Shown here: one piece after another, positions 9,627 to 18,400 of the stretch
How positions within the stretch are numbered: the first letter of the stretch is position 1
How the letters are laid out: each line of letters begins with the position of its first letter
Source: Corynebacterium spheniscorum
Lineage (GTDB): Bacteria > Actinomycetota > Actinomycetes > Mycobacteriales > Mycobacteriaceae
Reading direction: 5' to 3'
Assembly (NCBI RefSeq): GCF_900113445.1
Contig: NZ_FOPJ01000004.1
Span: 124,001 to 188,000, forward strand
Length of the DNA: 64,000 bases
The notes under the pieces: generated by a model
Told to the model about the DNA's origin: nothing
What the model saw: only the letters and a program-made list of their open reading frames with translations
Databases searched by the model: none
Translations under genes and position numbers: made by a program

Positions 9627-10232
9627 TTAGTTGTTGACGATGGTGGGTTGGAAGTCACCAATTTCGCCGGTAGCAGAGGTCCAGGTGATCTGGCCCTTTT
9701 GGAAATCGGACTGCCAGCCGTTGGTGATTTCCTTTTCATCGCTGGTCGGCAGGCCCAGGTCGGAGTCAACGCCACCCTGCTCGATCCAGGTTTCCAGGAT
9801 CTTGCCCTGGATCAGGTGTGCGCCGGTCTCCGGGGTGAAGTAGATGCGACGGTGCTCGCCTAGGTACACGACATCGGCGTCGCCTTCCTTGGTGACCTTG
9901 CTAATGCCGTCGAGCTTCTCGACACCGCCGAGCTCTTCGATCTTGGCGGCAATATCGGCCGGCACCTGCTGGCCATCAAGCTCCACCATCTCCACAGCCT
10001 TGGTTTCGGTGGCGGTGGCAGTTTCGGTAGCGGTTTCGGTGGCGACCGATTCGCTGGCGCTGGTTTCAGCGCTGTCGGTGGCAGTAGCGGTGGTGGTGCC
10101 GGTGGTTTCGGTGGCCGTTGCGGTTTCGGTTACTTCTTTGTCTGCGTCGTCGGTGGTGCAGGCGGTGAGACCAAGGGTCAAGGTAGCGGCGCTAAGAGCA
10201 ACAACCGAGGCAGTACGCAAAGAAAAAGTCAT
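9627..10232 (-). CDS. LGFP-repeat surface lipoprotein
   Basis: 201-residue lipoprotein: signal peptide with lipobox LTAC (Cys25), then about 60 residues of Thr/Ala/Glu/Ser repeats (TETATATET type). A globular C-terminal domain follows. The last 60 residues contain an LGFP-like repeat: VDSDLGLPTSDEKE followed by GWQSDFQKGQITWTSATG. LGFP units occur in corynebacterial cell-wall proteins, often fused to mycolyltransferases, and are thought to attach to the envelope. AAAGG precedes the ATG. It is monocistronic with its own promoter and terminator. The low-complexity linker looks slippage-prone. Confidence 0.85.
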   Translation of the reverse strand: MTFSLRTASVVALSAATLTLGLTACTTDDADKEVTETATATETTGTTTATATDSAETSASESVATETATETATATETKAVEMVELDGQQVPADIAAKIEELGGVEKLDGISKVTKEGDADVVYLGEHRRIYFTPETGAHLIQGKILETWIEQGGVDSDLGLPTSDEKEITNGWQSDFQKGQITWTSATGEIGDFQPTIVNN

Positions 10233-10333
10233 GAGGGCCTTTCAATAGGGCTGGGAAATAGTATCTAAGGGATTCTGTTGGGTGAAGCAGGATCCCCTCT
10301 ATCCACCTTGCCTATTGATAAAAAAATATGCAA

Positions 10334-10996
10334 TTAACGGCGGCGTTTCTTTACCGGATTGTGATTCTTTCGGCGCTGCTGTTTCGCCAAGGTTTTCTCC
10401 CGCGCGGTGCGTTTCTTCTTTACTTCCCCGCGTGAGGAACTAGCCCGGCGCCCCCTGGCTACTGCCACGAAATCTTGGATCTCTGGGCTGTCCTTTTCCT
10501 TCAACCACACCAAGGCAATGGGGGTGGGTTCGCCATCGACAAAGGGCAAGGGGCGAACGAGTTTCTTCGATAAGGTCTTCAATAAGGGCCCGGGGGCTTT
10601 GACCACACCCACATTCGCCGCGACGATGCTTAACCCCTCGCGCACTGCGGAAACGTCAATCACCCCATCGCTTCCGGGTTCCCAATGGCAGGGTTCATCC
10701 GCAATATCGGCTTGGGTGAGCGGCTGGCCGACTTCGGCATAAACGCTTTCTTTGGGCACTGCTACGCCGGGGGATTCCTCATAGAGGCGAACCAAATGAA
10801 AACGTGCGTCTAGCTCAGCGCCTGGGAAGAGTCGCGGGTCTGGGAGCCTTAATAACACGATCTCGGATAAGCCCTGCAGCAATTCTTTTAAGGGGTCTTC
10901 GCTTCCCCATGCCTCTAACCCCTGGGGGTGGCGGCTGCGATAGCGCTCCAGCCATTTACCTGGTTCGGTTCCGGTGACAAAGCTAAGGCGCAACAT
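10334..10996 (-). CDS. LysR substrate-binding-domain protein without HTH
   Basis: 220 residues. Residues 1-175 match the effector-binding fold of LysR regulators (LRLSFVTGTEPGKWLERYRSRHP opening; ADIADEPCHW). There is no helix-turn-helix, because the protein begins directly at the first strand of that fold. The last 40 residues are extremely basic (VKKKRTAREKTLAKQQRRKN, then KKRRR), perhaps for nucleic-acid contact. TAGAAT 8 nt before the ATG suggests a leaderless message. The DUF5997 gene starts 41 bp away on the other strand; this divergent pairing is common in Actinobacteria to my knowledge. Function unknown. Confidence 0.75.
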   Translation of the reverse strand: MLRLSFVTGTEPGKWLERYRSRHPQGLEAWGSEDPLKELLQGLSEIVLLRLPDPRLFPGAELDARFHLVRLYEESPGVAVPKESVYAEVGQPLTQADIADEPCHWEPGSDGVIDVSAVREGLSIVAANVGVVKAPGPLLKTLSKKLVRPLPFVDGEPTPIALVWLKEKDSPEIQDFVAVARGRRASSSRGEVKKKRTAREKTLAKQQRRKNHNPVKKRRR

Positions 10997-11004
10997 GATC
11001 TGCG

Positions 11005-11010
11005 ATTCTA
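11005..11010 (-). promoter_or_regulatory. -10 box of the LysR-like gene (putative, leaderless)
   Basis: TAGAAT on the minus strand, 8 nt before the ATG at 10996. Confidence 0.5.
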
Positions 11011-11024
11011 GTCGAGGGTAGTGA

Positions 11025-11030
11025 TAGCGT
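11025..11030 (+). promoter_or_regulatory. -10 box of the DUF5997 gene (putative, leaderless)
   Basis: TAGCGT ends 7 nt before the GTG at 11038 and lies back to back with the -10 of the divergent LysR-like gene. Confidence 0.35.
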
Positions 11031-11037
11031 GGAGCAC

Positions 11038-11424
11038 GTGAATGAAGAATCCGCTGTACGTACCCCGTCCGGGACCGCCATGAAGCCGCAGACGGCGGCA
11101 AAGAAACTTGGCATTTATCTCCCGGCAGCCCCGGAGGAGTTCCAAGCATCCGCTGTCACCCACGCTGAGCTGCGCGAACTCTTGAATAATCCGCCGCAGT
11201 GGCTCGCTGAGTTGCGTGCCAATGGCCCGCACCCGCGCCCGGTGGTGGCACATAAGCTCGGCATCACCATTGCAGCCCTCAAGCGCAATGATATGGATAA
11301 GCCACTAACCACCGCCGAGATTAAGGCCTTGTTGGAGGATCAACCAGAGTGGTTGCGCAAGGCGCGCACGGCCTTGGCGGAAGGCCGCGAAGCTGCGGAG
11401 AATCGCGCTAAAGAAGGCAACTAA
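11038..11424 (+). CDS. DUF5997 family protein
   Basis: Small helical protein of unknown role, 128 residues from GTG 11038. The conserved core begins MKPQTAAKKLGIYLPAAPEEFQ (ATG 11080 is the alternative start). It contains two similar segments, each a hydrophobic-charged helix pair: LRELLNNPPQWLAELRANGP and IKALLEDQPEWLRKARTALA. HKLGITIAALKRNDM could form a DNA-binding-like turn. Neither start has a Shine-Dalgarno site. It is divergent from an HTH-less LysR-like gene, which suggests a shared function. No catalytic motif is visible. Confidence 0.75.
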   Translation: MNEESAVRTPSGTAMKPQTAAKKLGIYLPAAPEEFQASAVTHAELRELLNNPPQWLAELRANGPHPRPVVAHKLGITIAALKRNDMDKPLTTAEIKALLEDQPEWLRKARTALAEGREAAENRAKEGN

Positions 11425-11431
11425 AAAGAAA

Positions 11432-11457
11432 GCACCCCAGGTGAGGGGTGCTTTTCT
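11432..11457. terminator. Bidirectional terminator between DUF5997 and glyA
   Basis: GCACCCC pairs with GGGGTGC across 6 nt. It is followed by TTTTCTT on the plus strand and TTTCTTTTT on the minus strand, so it serves both convergent genes. Confidence 0.9.
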
Positions 11458-11485
11458 TATGCGCTGTCGGCTTAGGGCCTATGGT

Positions 11486-12772
11486 TTAGTAGAGCTTCCA
11501 CTCCTCCAAGCCCTCATACAGCGGATACTGCTCAGCCAGCTTGGTGACGCGGGCGCGCAGGGCATCCACATCAGCGTTCTTGCCGGCCGCCAAGGTGGTG
11601 CCAATAATATCGGCGACCTCGGTGAAAGCCGCAGTATCAAAACCGCGGGTGGCCAGCGCCGGGGTGCCAATGCGCAGGCCAGAGGTGACCATCGGCGGGC
11701 GCGGATCGAAAGGCACCGCATTGCGATTAACAGTAATGCCCACCGCGTGCAGCAGATCCTCGGCTTCTTGACCATTCATGTCAGAGTGGCGCAGATCAGC
11801 CAACACCAGGTGCACATCCGTGCCACCGGTGAGCACATCCACACCGGCGGCCTTACAGTCCTCCGCGGTCAGGCGCTCAGCCAACAGCTTCGCACCTTCA
11901 ATGACGCGCTCCTGGCGTTCCTTGAATTCCTCGCTGGCGGCAATCTTCAAAGCAACAGCCTTCGCAGCGATCACATGCATCAAGGGACCACCCTGCTGGC
12001 CGGGGAAGACCGCGGAGTTCAGTTTCTTGCCCCACTCTTCCTTCGCCAAGAGCAGGCCAGAACGCGGGCCGCCTAAGGTTTTGTGCGCGGTGGAGGACAC
12101 CACATCAGAGTGCGGCACCGGGGAGGGGTGCAGCCCGGCAGCCACCAGGCCAGCAAAGTGCGCCATATCGGTCCACAGCTTCGCACCCACCTCATCAGCG
12201 ATCTCGCGGAAAGCCGCGAAATCAAGGTGACGGGGGTAAGCGGACCAGCCGGCAATAATCACATCGGGGCGTTCCGCCAGGGCCTGCTCGCGGACCTTAT
12301 CCATATCAATGAGCATGGTGTCTTCATCCACACCATAGGCAGCAACCTGGTAGAGCTTGCCGGAGAAGTTGATCTTCATGCCGTGGGTCAGGTGACCACC
12401 ATGAGCCAAATTCAGGCCCATGATCTTATCGCCAGCATTAATCAGGGCGTGCAGTACTGCAGCATTAGCCTGCGCACCAGAGTGCGGCTGTACATTGGCA
12501 AACTCCGCACCAAACAGCGCCTTGGCGCGGTCACGGGCAATATCTTCCACCACGTCAACGTGCTCGCAGCCGCCATAGTAGCGACGCCCGGGGTAACCCT
12601 CGGCGTACTTATTGGTCAGCACGGATCCTTGGGCCTGCAGCACCGCGCGCGGCACAAAGTTTTCCGAAGCAATCATTTCGAGGGTGTCACGCTGGCGATG
12701 CAACTCGGCGCGCATCGCCTCAGCAACATCCGGATCTACCTCGGCGAGGGGCTGGTTAAATGAGCCGTTCAC
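11486..12772 (-). CDS. glyA: Serine hydroxymethyltransferase
   Basis: PLP enzyme converting serine and tetrahydrofolate to glycine and 5,10-methylene-THF, the main C1 source. The 428-residue protein carries the PLP-lysine motif [16 protein letters not shown] near residue 225, the N-terminal SENFVP motif and [19 protein letters not shown] start at 12772 follows GAAAGG at good spacing. The gene is divergent from coaA across 116 bp, as in related genomes. Length is typical for the family. Confidence 0.97.
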   Translation of the reverse strand: MNGSFNQPLAEVDPDVAEAMRAELHRQRDTLEMIASENFVPRAVLQAQGSVLTNKYAEGYPGRRYYGGCEHVDVVEDIARDRAKALFGAEFANVQPHSGAQANAAVLHALINAGDKIMGLNLAHGGHLTHGMKINFSGKLYQVAAYGVDEDTMLIDMDKVREQALAERPDVIIAGWSAYPRHLDFAAFREIADEVGAKLWTDMAHFAGLVAAGLHPSPVPHSDVVSSTAHKTLGGPRSGLLLAKEEWGKKLNSAVFPGQQGGPLMHVIAAKAVALKIAASEEFKERQERVIEGAKLLAERLTAEDCKAAGVDVLTGGTDVHLVLADLRHSDMNGQEAEDLLHAVGITVNRNAVPFDPRPPMVTSGLRIGTPALATRGFDTAAFTEVADIIGTTLAAGKNADVDALRARVTKLAEQYPLYEGLEEWKLY

Positions 12773-12876
12773 GGGTCACCTTTCAAGTTTGGGCCTGTCA
12801 TGCTCCTCACATCCTAGCGCGCTTTGTGAGGGTAGCGAACACACCCGCGGTGTTTCGCCATTAAGGTCATCCGGGG

Positions 12877-12882
12877 CACAAT
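12877..12882 (+). promoter_or_regulatory. -10 box of coaA (putative, leaderless)
   Basis: CACAAT lies 6 nt before the ATG at 12889, and no Shine-Dalgarno sequence is present. Confidence 0.35.
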
Positions 12883-12888
12883 AAGCAC

Positions 12889-13812
12889 ATGGCCCGCCAA
12901 GACACCAGCCCTTACCTGGATTTCGATCGCAGTACCTGGCGCGCCCTGCGTAAATCCATGCCGCAGGTGCTCACCGAATCCGAGGTCATCGCCCTGCGCG
13001 GCGTGGGTGAAAATATTGACCTCGATGAGGTCACCGATGTGTACCTGCCGCTTAGCCGTCTGATCCACCTCCAGGTCGCCGCCCGCCAGGAGCTCACCGC
13101 CGCCACCGAAACCTTCCTCGGTTCACCGCCTGGGCATGTGCCTTTCATCATTGGCATCGCCGGTTCCGTGGCGGTGGGCAAATCCACCACCGCCCGCCTC
13201 TTGCAGGTACTCCTGCAGCGCTGGGAGTCACACCCGCGGGTGGATCTAGTGACCACCGATGGTTTCCTCTACCCCGCCGCTGAACTTAATCGCCGCGGCC
13301 TGATGCAGCGCAAGGGTTATCCAGAAACCTATGAACAGCGCAAACTCTTACGCTTTGTCACCGAGGTGAAATCCGGCAAGGCCGAAGTCGCCGTCCCGGT
13401 GTACTCGCACACCCTGTATGACCGTGTGCCTGATGAGGTGCAGATTGTGCGCCGCCCCGATATTTTGATCGTGGAGGGGCTTAATGTGCTCCAAACTGGG
13501 CCAACACTCATGGTCAGTGATCTTTTCGACTTTTCCGTTTATGTCGATGCCCGCATTGAAGATATTGAGCGTTGGTATATCGAGCGCTTCCTCCAATTGC
13601 GCGAAACTGCTTTCCGCGCCCCCGGCGCACACTTCTCGCACTATGCGGACTTAGGTGACTCCAGTGCCCGCGCCAAAGCCCGCGAGATCTGGCAATCCAT
13701 TAACCTGCCGAACCTGGTGGAAAATATTTTGCCCACCCGCGTGCGCGCTTCCCTGGTGTTGCGTAAAGACGCTGACCACACCATTAACCGCGTGCGAATG
13801 CGCAAGCTTTAG
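12889..13812 (+). CDS. coaA: Pantothenate kinase, type I
   Basis: ATP-dependent phosphorylation of pantothenate, the committed step of coenzyme A synthesis. The 307-residue protein has the P-loop [18 protein letters not shown] near residue 90, VTTDGFLYP near residue 122 and VEGLNVLQ near residue 197. The order is that of the PRK-like prokaryotic type I kinases. The message looks leaderless. It is divergent from glyA. Downstream lies a dispersed repeat rather than a clear terminator. Confidence 0.96.
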   Translation: MARQDTSPYLDFDRSTWRALRKSMPQVLTESEVIALRGVGENIDLDEVTDVYLPLSRLIHLQVAARQELTAATETFLGSPPGHVPFIIGIAGSVAVGKSTTARLLQVLLQRWESHPRVDLVTTDGFLYPAAELNRRGLMQRKGYPETYEQRKLLRFVTEVKSGKAEVAVPVYSHTLYDRVPDEVQIVRRPDILIVEGLNVLQTGPTLMVSDLFDFSVYVDARIEDIERWYIERFLQLRETAFRAPGAHFSHYADLGDSSARAKAREIWQSINLPNLVENILPTRVRASLVLRKDADHTINRVRMRKL

Positions 13813-13816
13813 TTTT

Positions 13817-13889
13817 GCTTTGCCCGAGACCCGGTGGTGGGAGTTTTCAGGTGCGTTGCGGTGTGCTTCAGGCAACTATGCCGCGCCGG
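13817..13889 (-). repeat. Dispersed CGAGACC element, copy F
   Basis: Begins GCTTTGCCCGAGACCC after coaA and ends TATGCCGCGCCGG. That last part is the final codons and TAG stop of the flavodoxin gene on the minus strand. The element thus supplies or overlaps the C-terminal PGAA-stop. Confidence 0.6.
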
Positions 13890-14400
13890 GCTGGTTATGA
13901 AGCCACGCGATGATGGGATCTAATTCTGCGAAATCCACCTGCGAGATATCGCGGTTATAGCCAGCAATCATGGCCTGTTCATTGGCATCGGGGTGCGGCT
14001 TGGCTTTCAAGGCCTTAATAATGCCCCACATAATCGCTTTGTGTTGGCGCGATAAGGTGCTGTATTTCAGCTCCCCGGGTAGATAAAAGCGCTGCACAAA
14101 GGGGGCTTTATTGCCTAACGCATTGCCTAATTGATCGCGTGATTCCGCCGCTTCTTTTAGCGACATTCCCACCACACACCCTGCAACCGGGAAGCGTTGC
14201 AGGGTCTGGGCATCAATGGAATTTAAGGCCTCAGCCACCGGGAGTTTCGGGCCATGGACATAAGACATAACAATGGTTGGTCCGCTGACCTGAATATTCT
14301 CAATGGGCTGGACGGTGGTATCTAATCGGCGGGCTAATTCGGCAGCATAGCGATCAGTGCTGCCGTAATTACTGGTGGCGAAAATGGCTGGTGTATTCAT
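13876..14400 (-). CDS. Flavodoxin-domain protein
   Basis: 174 residues with the short-chain flavodoxin fold. FATSNYGSTDRYAAELARRL is the FMN phosphate loop, VMSYVHGPKLPVAEA the second strand-loop, and CVVGMSLKEAAE the third. Related families include protoporphyrinogen oxidase HemG and other menaquinone-dependent flavodoxins, so an electron-transfer role is likely; the substrate is not evident. The ATG at 14400 begins the first beta-strand. No clear ribosome site is seen. uppS lies 37 bp upstream in the same direction. The stop codon lies within dispersed repeat copy F. Confidence 0.7.
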   Translation of the reverse strand: MNTPAIFATSNYGSTDRYAAELARRLDTTVQPIENIQVSGPTIVMSYVHGPKLPVAEALNSIDAQTLQRFPVAGCVVGMSLKEAAESRDQLGNALGNKAPFVQRFYLPGELKYSTLSRQHKAIMWGIIKALKAKPHPDANEQAMIAGYNRDISQVDFAELDPIIAWLHNQPGAA

Positions 14401-14437
14401 AACAGGCAAAAGGTGGGGTGTGTCAGAGGGGGTGAGT

Positions 14438-15217
14438 TTAGCGGCCGAAGCGACGCGAACGGCGGGAATAGTCGCGCAAGGCACGCAAGAAATCAATGCG
14501 TCTAAAGGCCGGCCAATAGGTGTCGGTGAACCAGATTTCAGAATAGGCAGCCTGCCACAGCAAGAATCCACTAAGGCGCTGCTCACCAGAGGTACGAATA
14601 ACAAGATCTGGGTCTGGCTGCCCAGAGGTGTAGAGGTGTTTGGATAGTGATTCCACACTCACCCCATCAGAAAGCTTCTTGGGGTCAGTGCCGTGGGAAA
14701 GCTCATCATCAATGAGTTCGCGAACCGCATCCACGATCTCTTGGCGGCCGCCATAACCTACCGCCACATTCACCGTCACCCCAGAGGAATCCTGACGGCT
14801 ATGGGTGGACTCAGCGGCTTTAGTGAGCTTGGTGGCGATCTCTTCGGGCAATAGATCAAGATGCCCAACCATATTCACGCGGCAGTCATAATCTGGCTGC
14901 GCGAGTTCTTCCACCACATCAACAATGATGGAGAAGAGTAAATCCAATTCGCTGGAGTCGCGGGCGAGGTTTTCGGTGGAGAGCAAATAGACGGTCACCA
15001 GCTCCACTTCGGTGCTTTCGCACCAGCGCACCATCTCGCCAATTTTCTTCGCGCCAACGCGGTGACCATGACTAACGTCGACGAAACCCGCTTCCCTAGC
15101 CCAGCGCCGATTGCCATCGCACATGACGGCAACATGGCGGGGCTGGTTTTTGCCTTCGAGCTCTCGGCGCAAACGCGCTTCATAGAGCGGGTAAAGCAGT
15201 CGGGGGAGGATATTCAC
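14438..15217 (-). CDS. uppS: Short-chain (Z)-isoprenyl diphosphate synthase
   Basis: cis-Prenyltransferase that condenses IPP onto allylic diphosphates. The 259-residue protein has VAVMCDGNRRWAREAG (catalytic Asp near residue 34), GHRVGAKK, YLLSTENLARDSSELD and the C-terminal IRTSGEQRLSGFLLWQAAYSE. The CDGNRRWA form, rather than the usual MDGNGRWA, resembles the mycobacterial farnesyl-type synthase that feeds decaprenyl phosphate formation. A second long-chain enzyme would then lie elsewhere. TAGACT 7 nt before the GTG fits a leaderless start. The small membrane protein lies 21 bp upstream. Confidence 0.9.
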   Translation of the reverse strand: MNILPRLLYPLYEARLRRELEGKNQPRHVAVMCDGNRRWAREAGFVDVSHGHRVGAKKIGEMVRWCESTEVELVTVYLLSTENLARDSSELDLLFSIIVDVVEELAQPDYDCRVNMVGHLDLLPEEIATKLTKAAESTHSRQDSSGVTVNVAVGYGGRQEIVDAVRELIDDELSHGTDPKKLSDGVSVESLSKHLYTSGQPDPDLVIRTSGEQRLSGFLLWQAAYSEIWFTDTYWPAFRRIDFLRALRDYSRRSRRFGR

Positions 15218-15224
15218 GTACCCC

Positions 15225-15230
15225 AGTCTA
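15225..15230 (-). promoter_or_regulatory. -10 box of uppS (putative, leaderless)
   Basis: TAGACT on the minus strand, 7 nt before the GTG at 15217. Confidence 0.45.
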
Positions 15231-15238
15231 GTCCCCGG

Positions 15239-15538
15239 CTAGAGCCAATGTTTACGTCGGCGATCCAACACTCCGGCTTCCGCCATCGCCTTATCTAAGG
15301 TCTCTTCATCGAAAAGATCAATGCCATGTTCTTCGGCGAAAATCCGGCGGCGATTCATCCGCGAGAAGCGGCGGTGGAAAGCCCACCCCAGATACAGCAC
15401 CACCACAGCCAAACCGGCGAGAATCAGCAAACCAATCGGCGAGGCTTTACCGAACTCCGGACCGAGCGGCCCACCTTTTTCTTGCTGGGCCAGGATGAAC
15501 ATCCCGGTCGAGTACACCGCATCGCTTAGGGCGTTCAC
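15239..15538 (-). CDS. Conserved small membrane protein beside mca
   Basis: 99 residues: a short N-terminal part, a single membrane helix (about residues 34-53, IGLLILAGLAVVVLYLGWAF), then a basic cytoplasmic stretch RRFSRMNRRRIFAEEHGIDLFD. The GTG start overlaps the mca stop by 4 nt (GTGA), so it is translationally coupled to mca. Mycobacteria have a similar small gene next to mca. Function unknown. Confidence 0.8.
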   Translation of the reverse strand: MNALSDAVYSTGMFILAQQEKGGPLGPEFGKASPIGLLILAGLAVVVLYLGWAFHRRFSRMNRRRIFAEEHGIDLFDEETLDKAMAEAGVLDRRRKHWL

Positions 15539-16422
15539 CGCTCTACTCCTTCTTCCTCAATGCCTGCGAAAAGATCGTCTTCCGGAAGAGTAGTGGCCAC
15601 TCGGGTTTTAGCTAACTCGAATTCTTCCGTCGGCCAATACTTTGCCTGCACATCACTAGGAGTGCCAAAGAAAGCACCCGCGGGGTCAATCTGGGTGGCA
15701 TGCGCACGCAAGGATTCCTCCCGCTGCGGGAAGTACTTAGCGCACTCCACCTGCGTGGTTACCCGTGCAAAAATATCTGCTTTATTGCGCTTATAACGCT
15801 CCAACATGGAGGTATAGGGGCTGGGTTTGCCTTCCTCAATGAGCAGATCATGGAAGATCTGCATGCGTTGGCGAATAAACCCATGCGTGTAATAAAGCTT
15901 CAGCGGGGTCCAGGGCTCCCCTGCTTCCGGGGCGAAGGTGGGATCACCGGCTTTCTCCCACGCGATCATGCTGGCCTCATGCACCTTGAGGTGATCAGGG
16001 TGCGGGTAGCCACCATTTTCGTCATAGGTAATGATCACATGCGGCTTGAATTCGCGGATCACCTTAATAACAGAGGTGGCGGCTTCTTCGGGCGGTACCA
16101 GCGCAAAGCAGCCCTCGGGAAGCGGTGGCAACGGGTCCCCTTGGGGAAGACCAGAATCCTCATAGCCCAACCAGCGGTGCTCCACCCCTAGGGCAGCAAC
16201 CGAGCGCGCCATCTCTTCTTTACGAATCGCCGGCAGGTTCTCTAACACGCCGGGTTTTTCCATGGCGGGATTGAGGATGTCTCCACGTTCCCCACCGGTG
16301 CAGGTCAGCACCATAACGCGGTGCCCTTCAGCAGCGTAACGCGCCAGGGTGGCGGCGCCCTTGCTGGCTTCATCATCAGGGTGGGCGTGAATGGCCAGAA
16401 GCCTCAAAGTTGGTGAACCCAT
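15535..16422 (-). CDS. mca: Mycothiol S-conjugate amidase
   Basis: Zinc amidase that cleaves mycothiol S-conjugates to a mercapturic acid and GlcN-Ins in detoxification. The 295-residue protein has the LmbE/PIG-L zinc motif AIHAHPDDEASKG (His13, Asp16 region), TCTGGERGDILNP, and the third zinc ligand in GYPHPDHLKVHEA. MshB deacetylase is the paralog. The long C-terminal part and the mca-small-membrane-protein pairing favour Mca. It implies that the organism makes mycothiol, in agreement with the isomerase at 40.4 kb. Confidence 0.93.
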   Translation of the reverse strand: MGSPTLRLLAIHAHPDDEASKGAATLARYAAEGHRVMVLTCTGGERGDILNPAMEKPGVLENLPAIRKEEMARSVAALGVEHRWLGYEDSGLPQGDPLPPLPEGCFALVPPEEAATSVIKVIREFKPHVIITYDENGGYPHPDHLKVHEASMIAWEKAGDPTFAPEAGEPWTPLKLYYTHGFIRQRMQIFHDLLIEEGKPSPYTSMLERYKRNKADIFARVTTQVECAKYFPQREESLRAHATQIDPAGAFFGTPSDVQAKYWPTEEFELAKTRVATTLPEDDLFAGIEEEGVER

Positions 16423-16563
16423 CGTTCCTGGTTCAGTCCTTCCCTACAAGTTTGTGTGCGGCCTAATGTGCCCATCCTAATGCCCGTTCAGCTAAAAGGG
16501 TTAGGATGGTGCCCAAAGAGGGCCACTGTGGCTTCAGCCTTTCATAGCTTCAGCAAGGATGAC

Positions 16564-17004
16564 ATGACTAAAAATAATCCGCGACGTCCGGCGACGCGCT
16601 ATGCCGCTGGTGCTTCCCGCGGTGAGCAATCCACCTGGTCTGGAAAACTCCTGGCGATTTTCATGGTGGTGCTACTAGCCGTGGTGATTATTGCTTTCGC
16701 AATGTTCCTGCGTTATCGCGATCAGGTGGAAGTTACTGCCACGCACCGCGACCATGAGCGCCTTGATGACCACACCTTGCAGGTCACCTTAGATATTGAC
16801 CGCAAGCACGTGGATAAGCCCTCCTATTGCATTGTCACTGCGAAGAACTACGACATGGCTGAGGTGGGTCGCCGCGAGCTGATTATTCCACCGGGTGGGG
16901 AACGCATGAGCACCTATCAGGTCACCATCCCCACGCGCGATATTGCGGTGGCTGGAGATGTGTATGGGTGCTCTACCCATATGCCCTCTTATATGGATTA
17001 CTAA
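16564..17004 (+). CDS. DUF4307 membrane protein
   Basis: 146-residue conserved actinobacterial protein. The N-terminus is basic and cytoplasmic (MTKNNPRRPATRYAAG). One membrane helix lies at about residues 27-46, and a beta-rich domain with two cysteines (SYCIV, YGCST) lies outside, where they may form a disulfide. AAGGA precedes the ATG at 16564. It sits between divergent mca and greA, as in mycobacteria. Function unknown. Confidence 0.85.
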   Translation: MTKNNPRRPATRYAAGASRGEQSTWSGKLLAIFMVVLLAVVIIAFAMFLRYRDQVEVTATHRDHERLDDHTLQVTLDIDRKHVDKPSYCIVTAKNYDMAEVGRRELIIPPGGERMSTYQVTIPTRDIAVAGDVYGCSTHMPSYMDY

Positions 17005-17195
17005 TCCGCACCTGAACACCGCGGGCTCATAAGCACTTATGTTAGAATCCGCGGTGACGAATAGCCGGTGCTACGCTGCTTGCTTCTCACCCCTTGGCCC
17101 TGGGTGCTTGACACACCTAGGGCATTATTGTGTGTTTGCGAGCTGGTATTATCAGCGCCCCATTGACTGAAGAATCATCCCCAAGGGAGAACACC

Positions 17196-17720
17196 ATGGC
17201 AGAGGATCAAAAGCAGTACATCACCCCGGAAACCAAGGCGAAGCTGGAAGCTGAACTCCAGGCCTTGATTGACCACCGCCCGGTGGTAGCTGCGGAAATC
17301 AATGAGCGTCGTGAAGAAGGCGACCTCAAGGAAAACGCTGGCTATGATGCTGCCCGCGAAATGCAGGATCAAGAAGAAGCCCGCATTAAGCAGATCTCTG
17401 AGATCCTGGCGAACTCCACCACCGAACGTTCCGGCATTGTTGAAGGTGTCGCACACGTCGGTTCCGTGGTGCACGTTTATTACAACGGTGACGAGAACCA
17501 GAAGGAAACCTTCCTGATCGGTACCCGCGCCGCCGCCTCGGATAATAAGGACCTGGAGACTTATTCGGAGCAGTCTCCGCTGGGTGCCGCCATTATTGGC
17601 GCCCAGGAAGGTGATACCCGCGAGTACACCGCCCCGAATGGCAACACCATCACCGTCACCATCGTGTCGGCCGAGCCCTATAACTCGGAGAAGGCTGCCA
17701 CCCCGCGCGCCAAAAACTAG
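17196..17720 (+). CDS. greA: Transcription elongation factor GreA
   Basis: Rescues backtracked RNA polymerase by stimulating transcript cleavage. The 174-residue protein has an N-terminal coiled coil (ITPETKAKLEAELQALID) with the acidic tip REEGDLKENAGYDAAREMQ, and a C-terminal FKBP-like domain ending in the SPLGAAIIGAQEGD motif. AAGGGAGA precedes the ATG at 17196. A lipoprotein gene follows 45 bp downstream. Length is slightly above the E. coli protein. Confidence 0.95.
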   Translation: MAEDQKQYITPETKAKLEAELQALIDHRPVVAAEINERREEGDLKENAGYDAAREMQDQEEARIKQISEILANSTTERSGIVEGVAHVGSVVHVYYNGDENQKETFLIGTRAAASDNKDLETYSEQSPLGAAIIGAQEGDTREYTAPNGNTITVTIVSAEPYNSEKAATPRAKN

Positions 17721-17765
17721 CGCTACTCCCCCCATTTTGTTTGAAGTAAGGATTCCTGCGTCGCT

Positions 17766-18278
17766 ATGACTGCCCTGCGTAAGACTTTGCTGATCGGTAC
17801 CACCGGCCTGCTGGCTATTGGTTTAAGCGCCTGCACCCCGCCCGGTGAGGTTGACTCCACCGAGAAGGTTGACACCGCGCAGAGTTTCTCTGCCCCGACT
17901 AATGCTGCTGACTCCACGGAAGCAAGCAGCACCTCCACCACGACGTCCACGGCCACGACCACCACCTCTGAGGCCGCTAAGTCGGAACTGCCCGGTTATA
18001 TCAACTGTGTTGGCAGCCCCTCTACTGAGCCGGATGCCATCGCGCTCTCCTGCCTGAATGATCATGATTCCTTGAAGGACATCAACTGGTCCAAGTGGAC
18101 CGCCGATGAGGCAGTGGGCGTGGGAACCCGTGAGGTTAACGACTGCTCCCCGAACTGCCAGGATGGCCAGAAGGTCACCACTGAGAACGTGAAGGTTGTG
18201 CTTTCTGAGCCGACCGAAAGCTCCCAGGGCCTGGTGTTCACCCAGGTTGAGGTTGATGACGTTCGCATCGAGCTCTAA
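17766..18278 (+). CDS. Lipoprotein of unknown function
   Basis: 170 residues. A signal peptide ends in the lipobox LSAC (Cys23), followed by a Thr/Ser/Ala-rich linker to about residue 73. A small globular domain with four cysteines follows (INCVG, LSCLND, DCSPNC), which could form two disulfides. The Cys pattern and length resemble an actinobacterial secreted lipoprotein family, but I cannot name it. It follows greA in the same direction and a strong terminator ends the unit. Confidence 0.75.
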   Translation: MTALRKTLLIGTTGLLAIGLSACTPPGEVDSTEKVDTAQSFSAPTNAADSTEASSTSTTTSTATTTTSEAAKSELPGYINCVGSPSTEPDAIALSCLNDHDSLKDINWSKWTADEAVGVGTREVNDCSPNCQDGQKVTTENVKVVLSEPTESSQGLVFTQVEVDDVRIEL

Positions 18279-18316
18279 GAGCAGCTCGAACCCAACTTCA
18301 TAACAGAAGTTTTTAA

Positions 18317-18377
18317 GGGCCTGTCCCCCACCGCTCCCGGATTGTTCGGGAGTATGGGAGGCAGGCCCTTCATTTTT
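18317..18377 (+). terminator. Terminator of the greA-lipoprotein unit
   Basis: GGGCCTG pairs with CAGGCCC, enclosing an inner CTCCCG/CGGGAG stem, followed by TTCATTTTT. Confidence 0.85.
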
Positions 18378-18400
18378 GTCTCATGTGGGGGCTGTGGGGC

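Noticed and set aside
9840..10250. Plus-strand Ser/Val-rich frame over the LGFP lipoprotein
   Set aside because: Produced by the repeat tract of the lipoprotein read in antisense.
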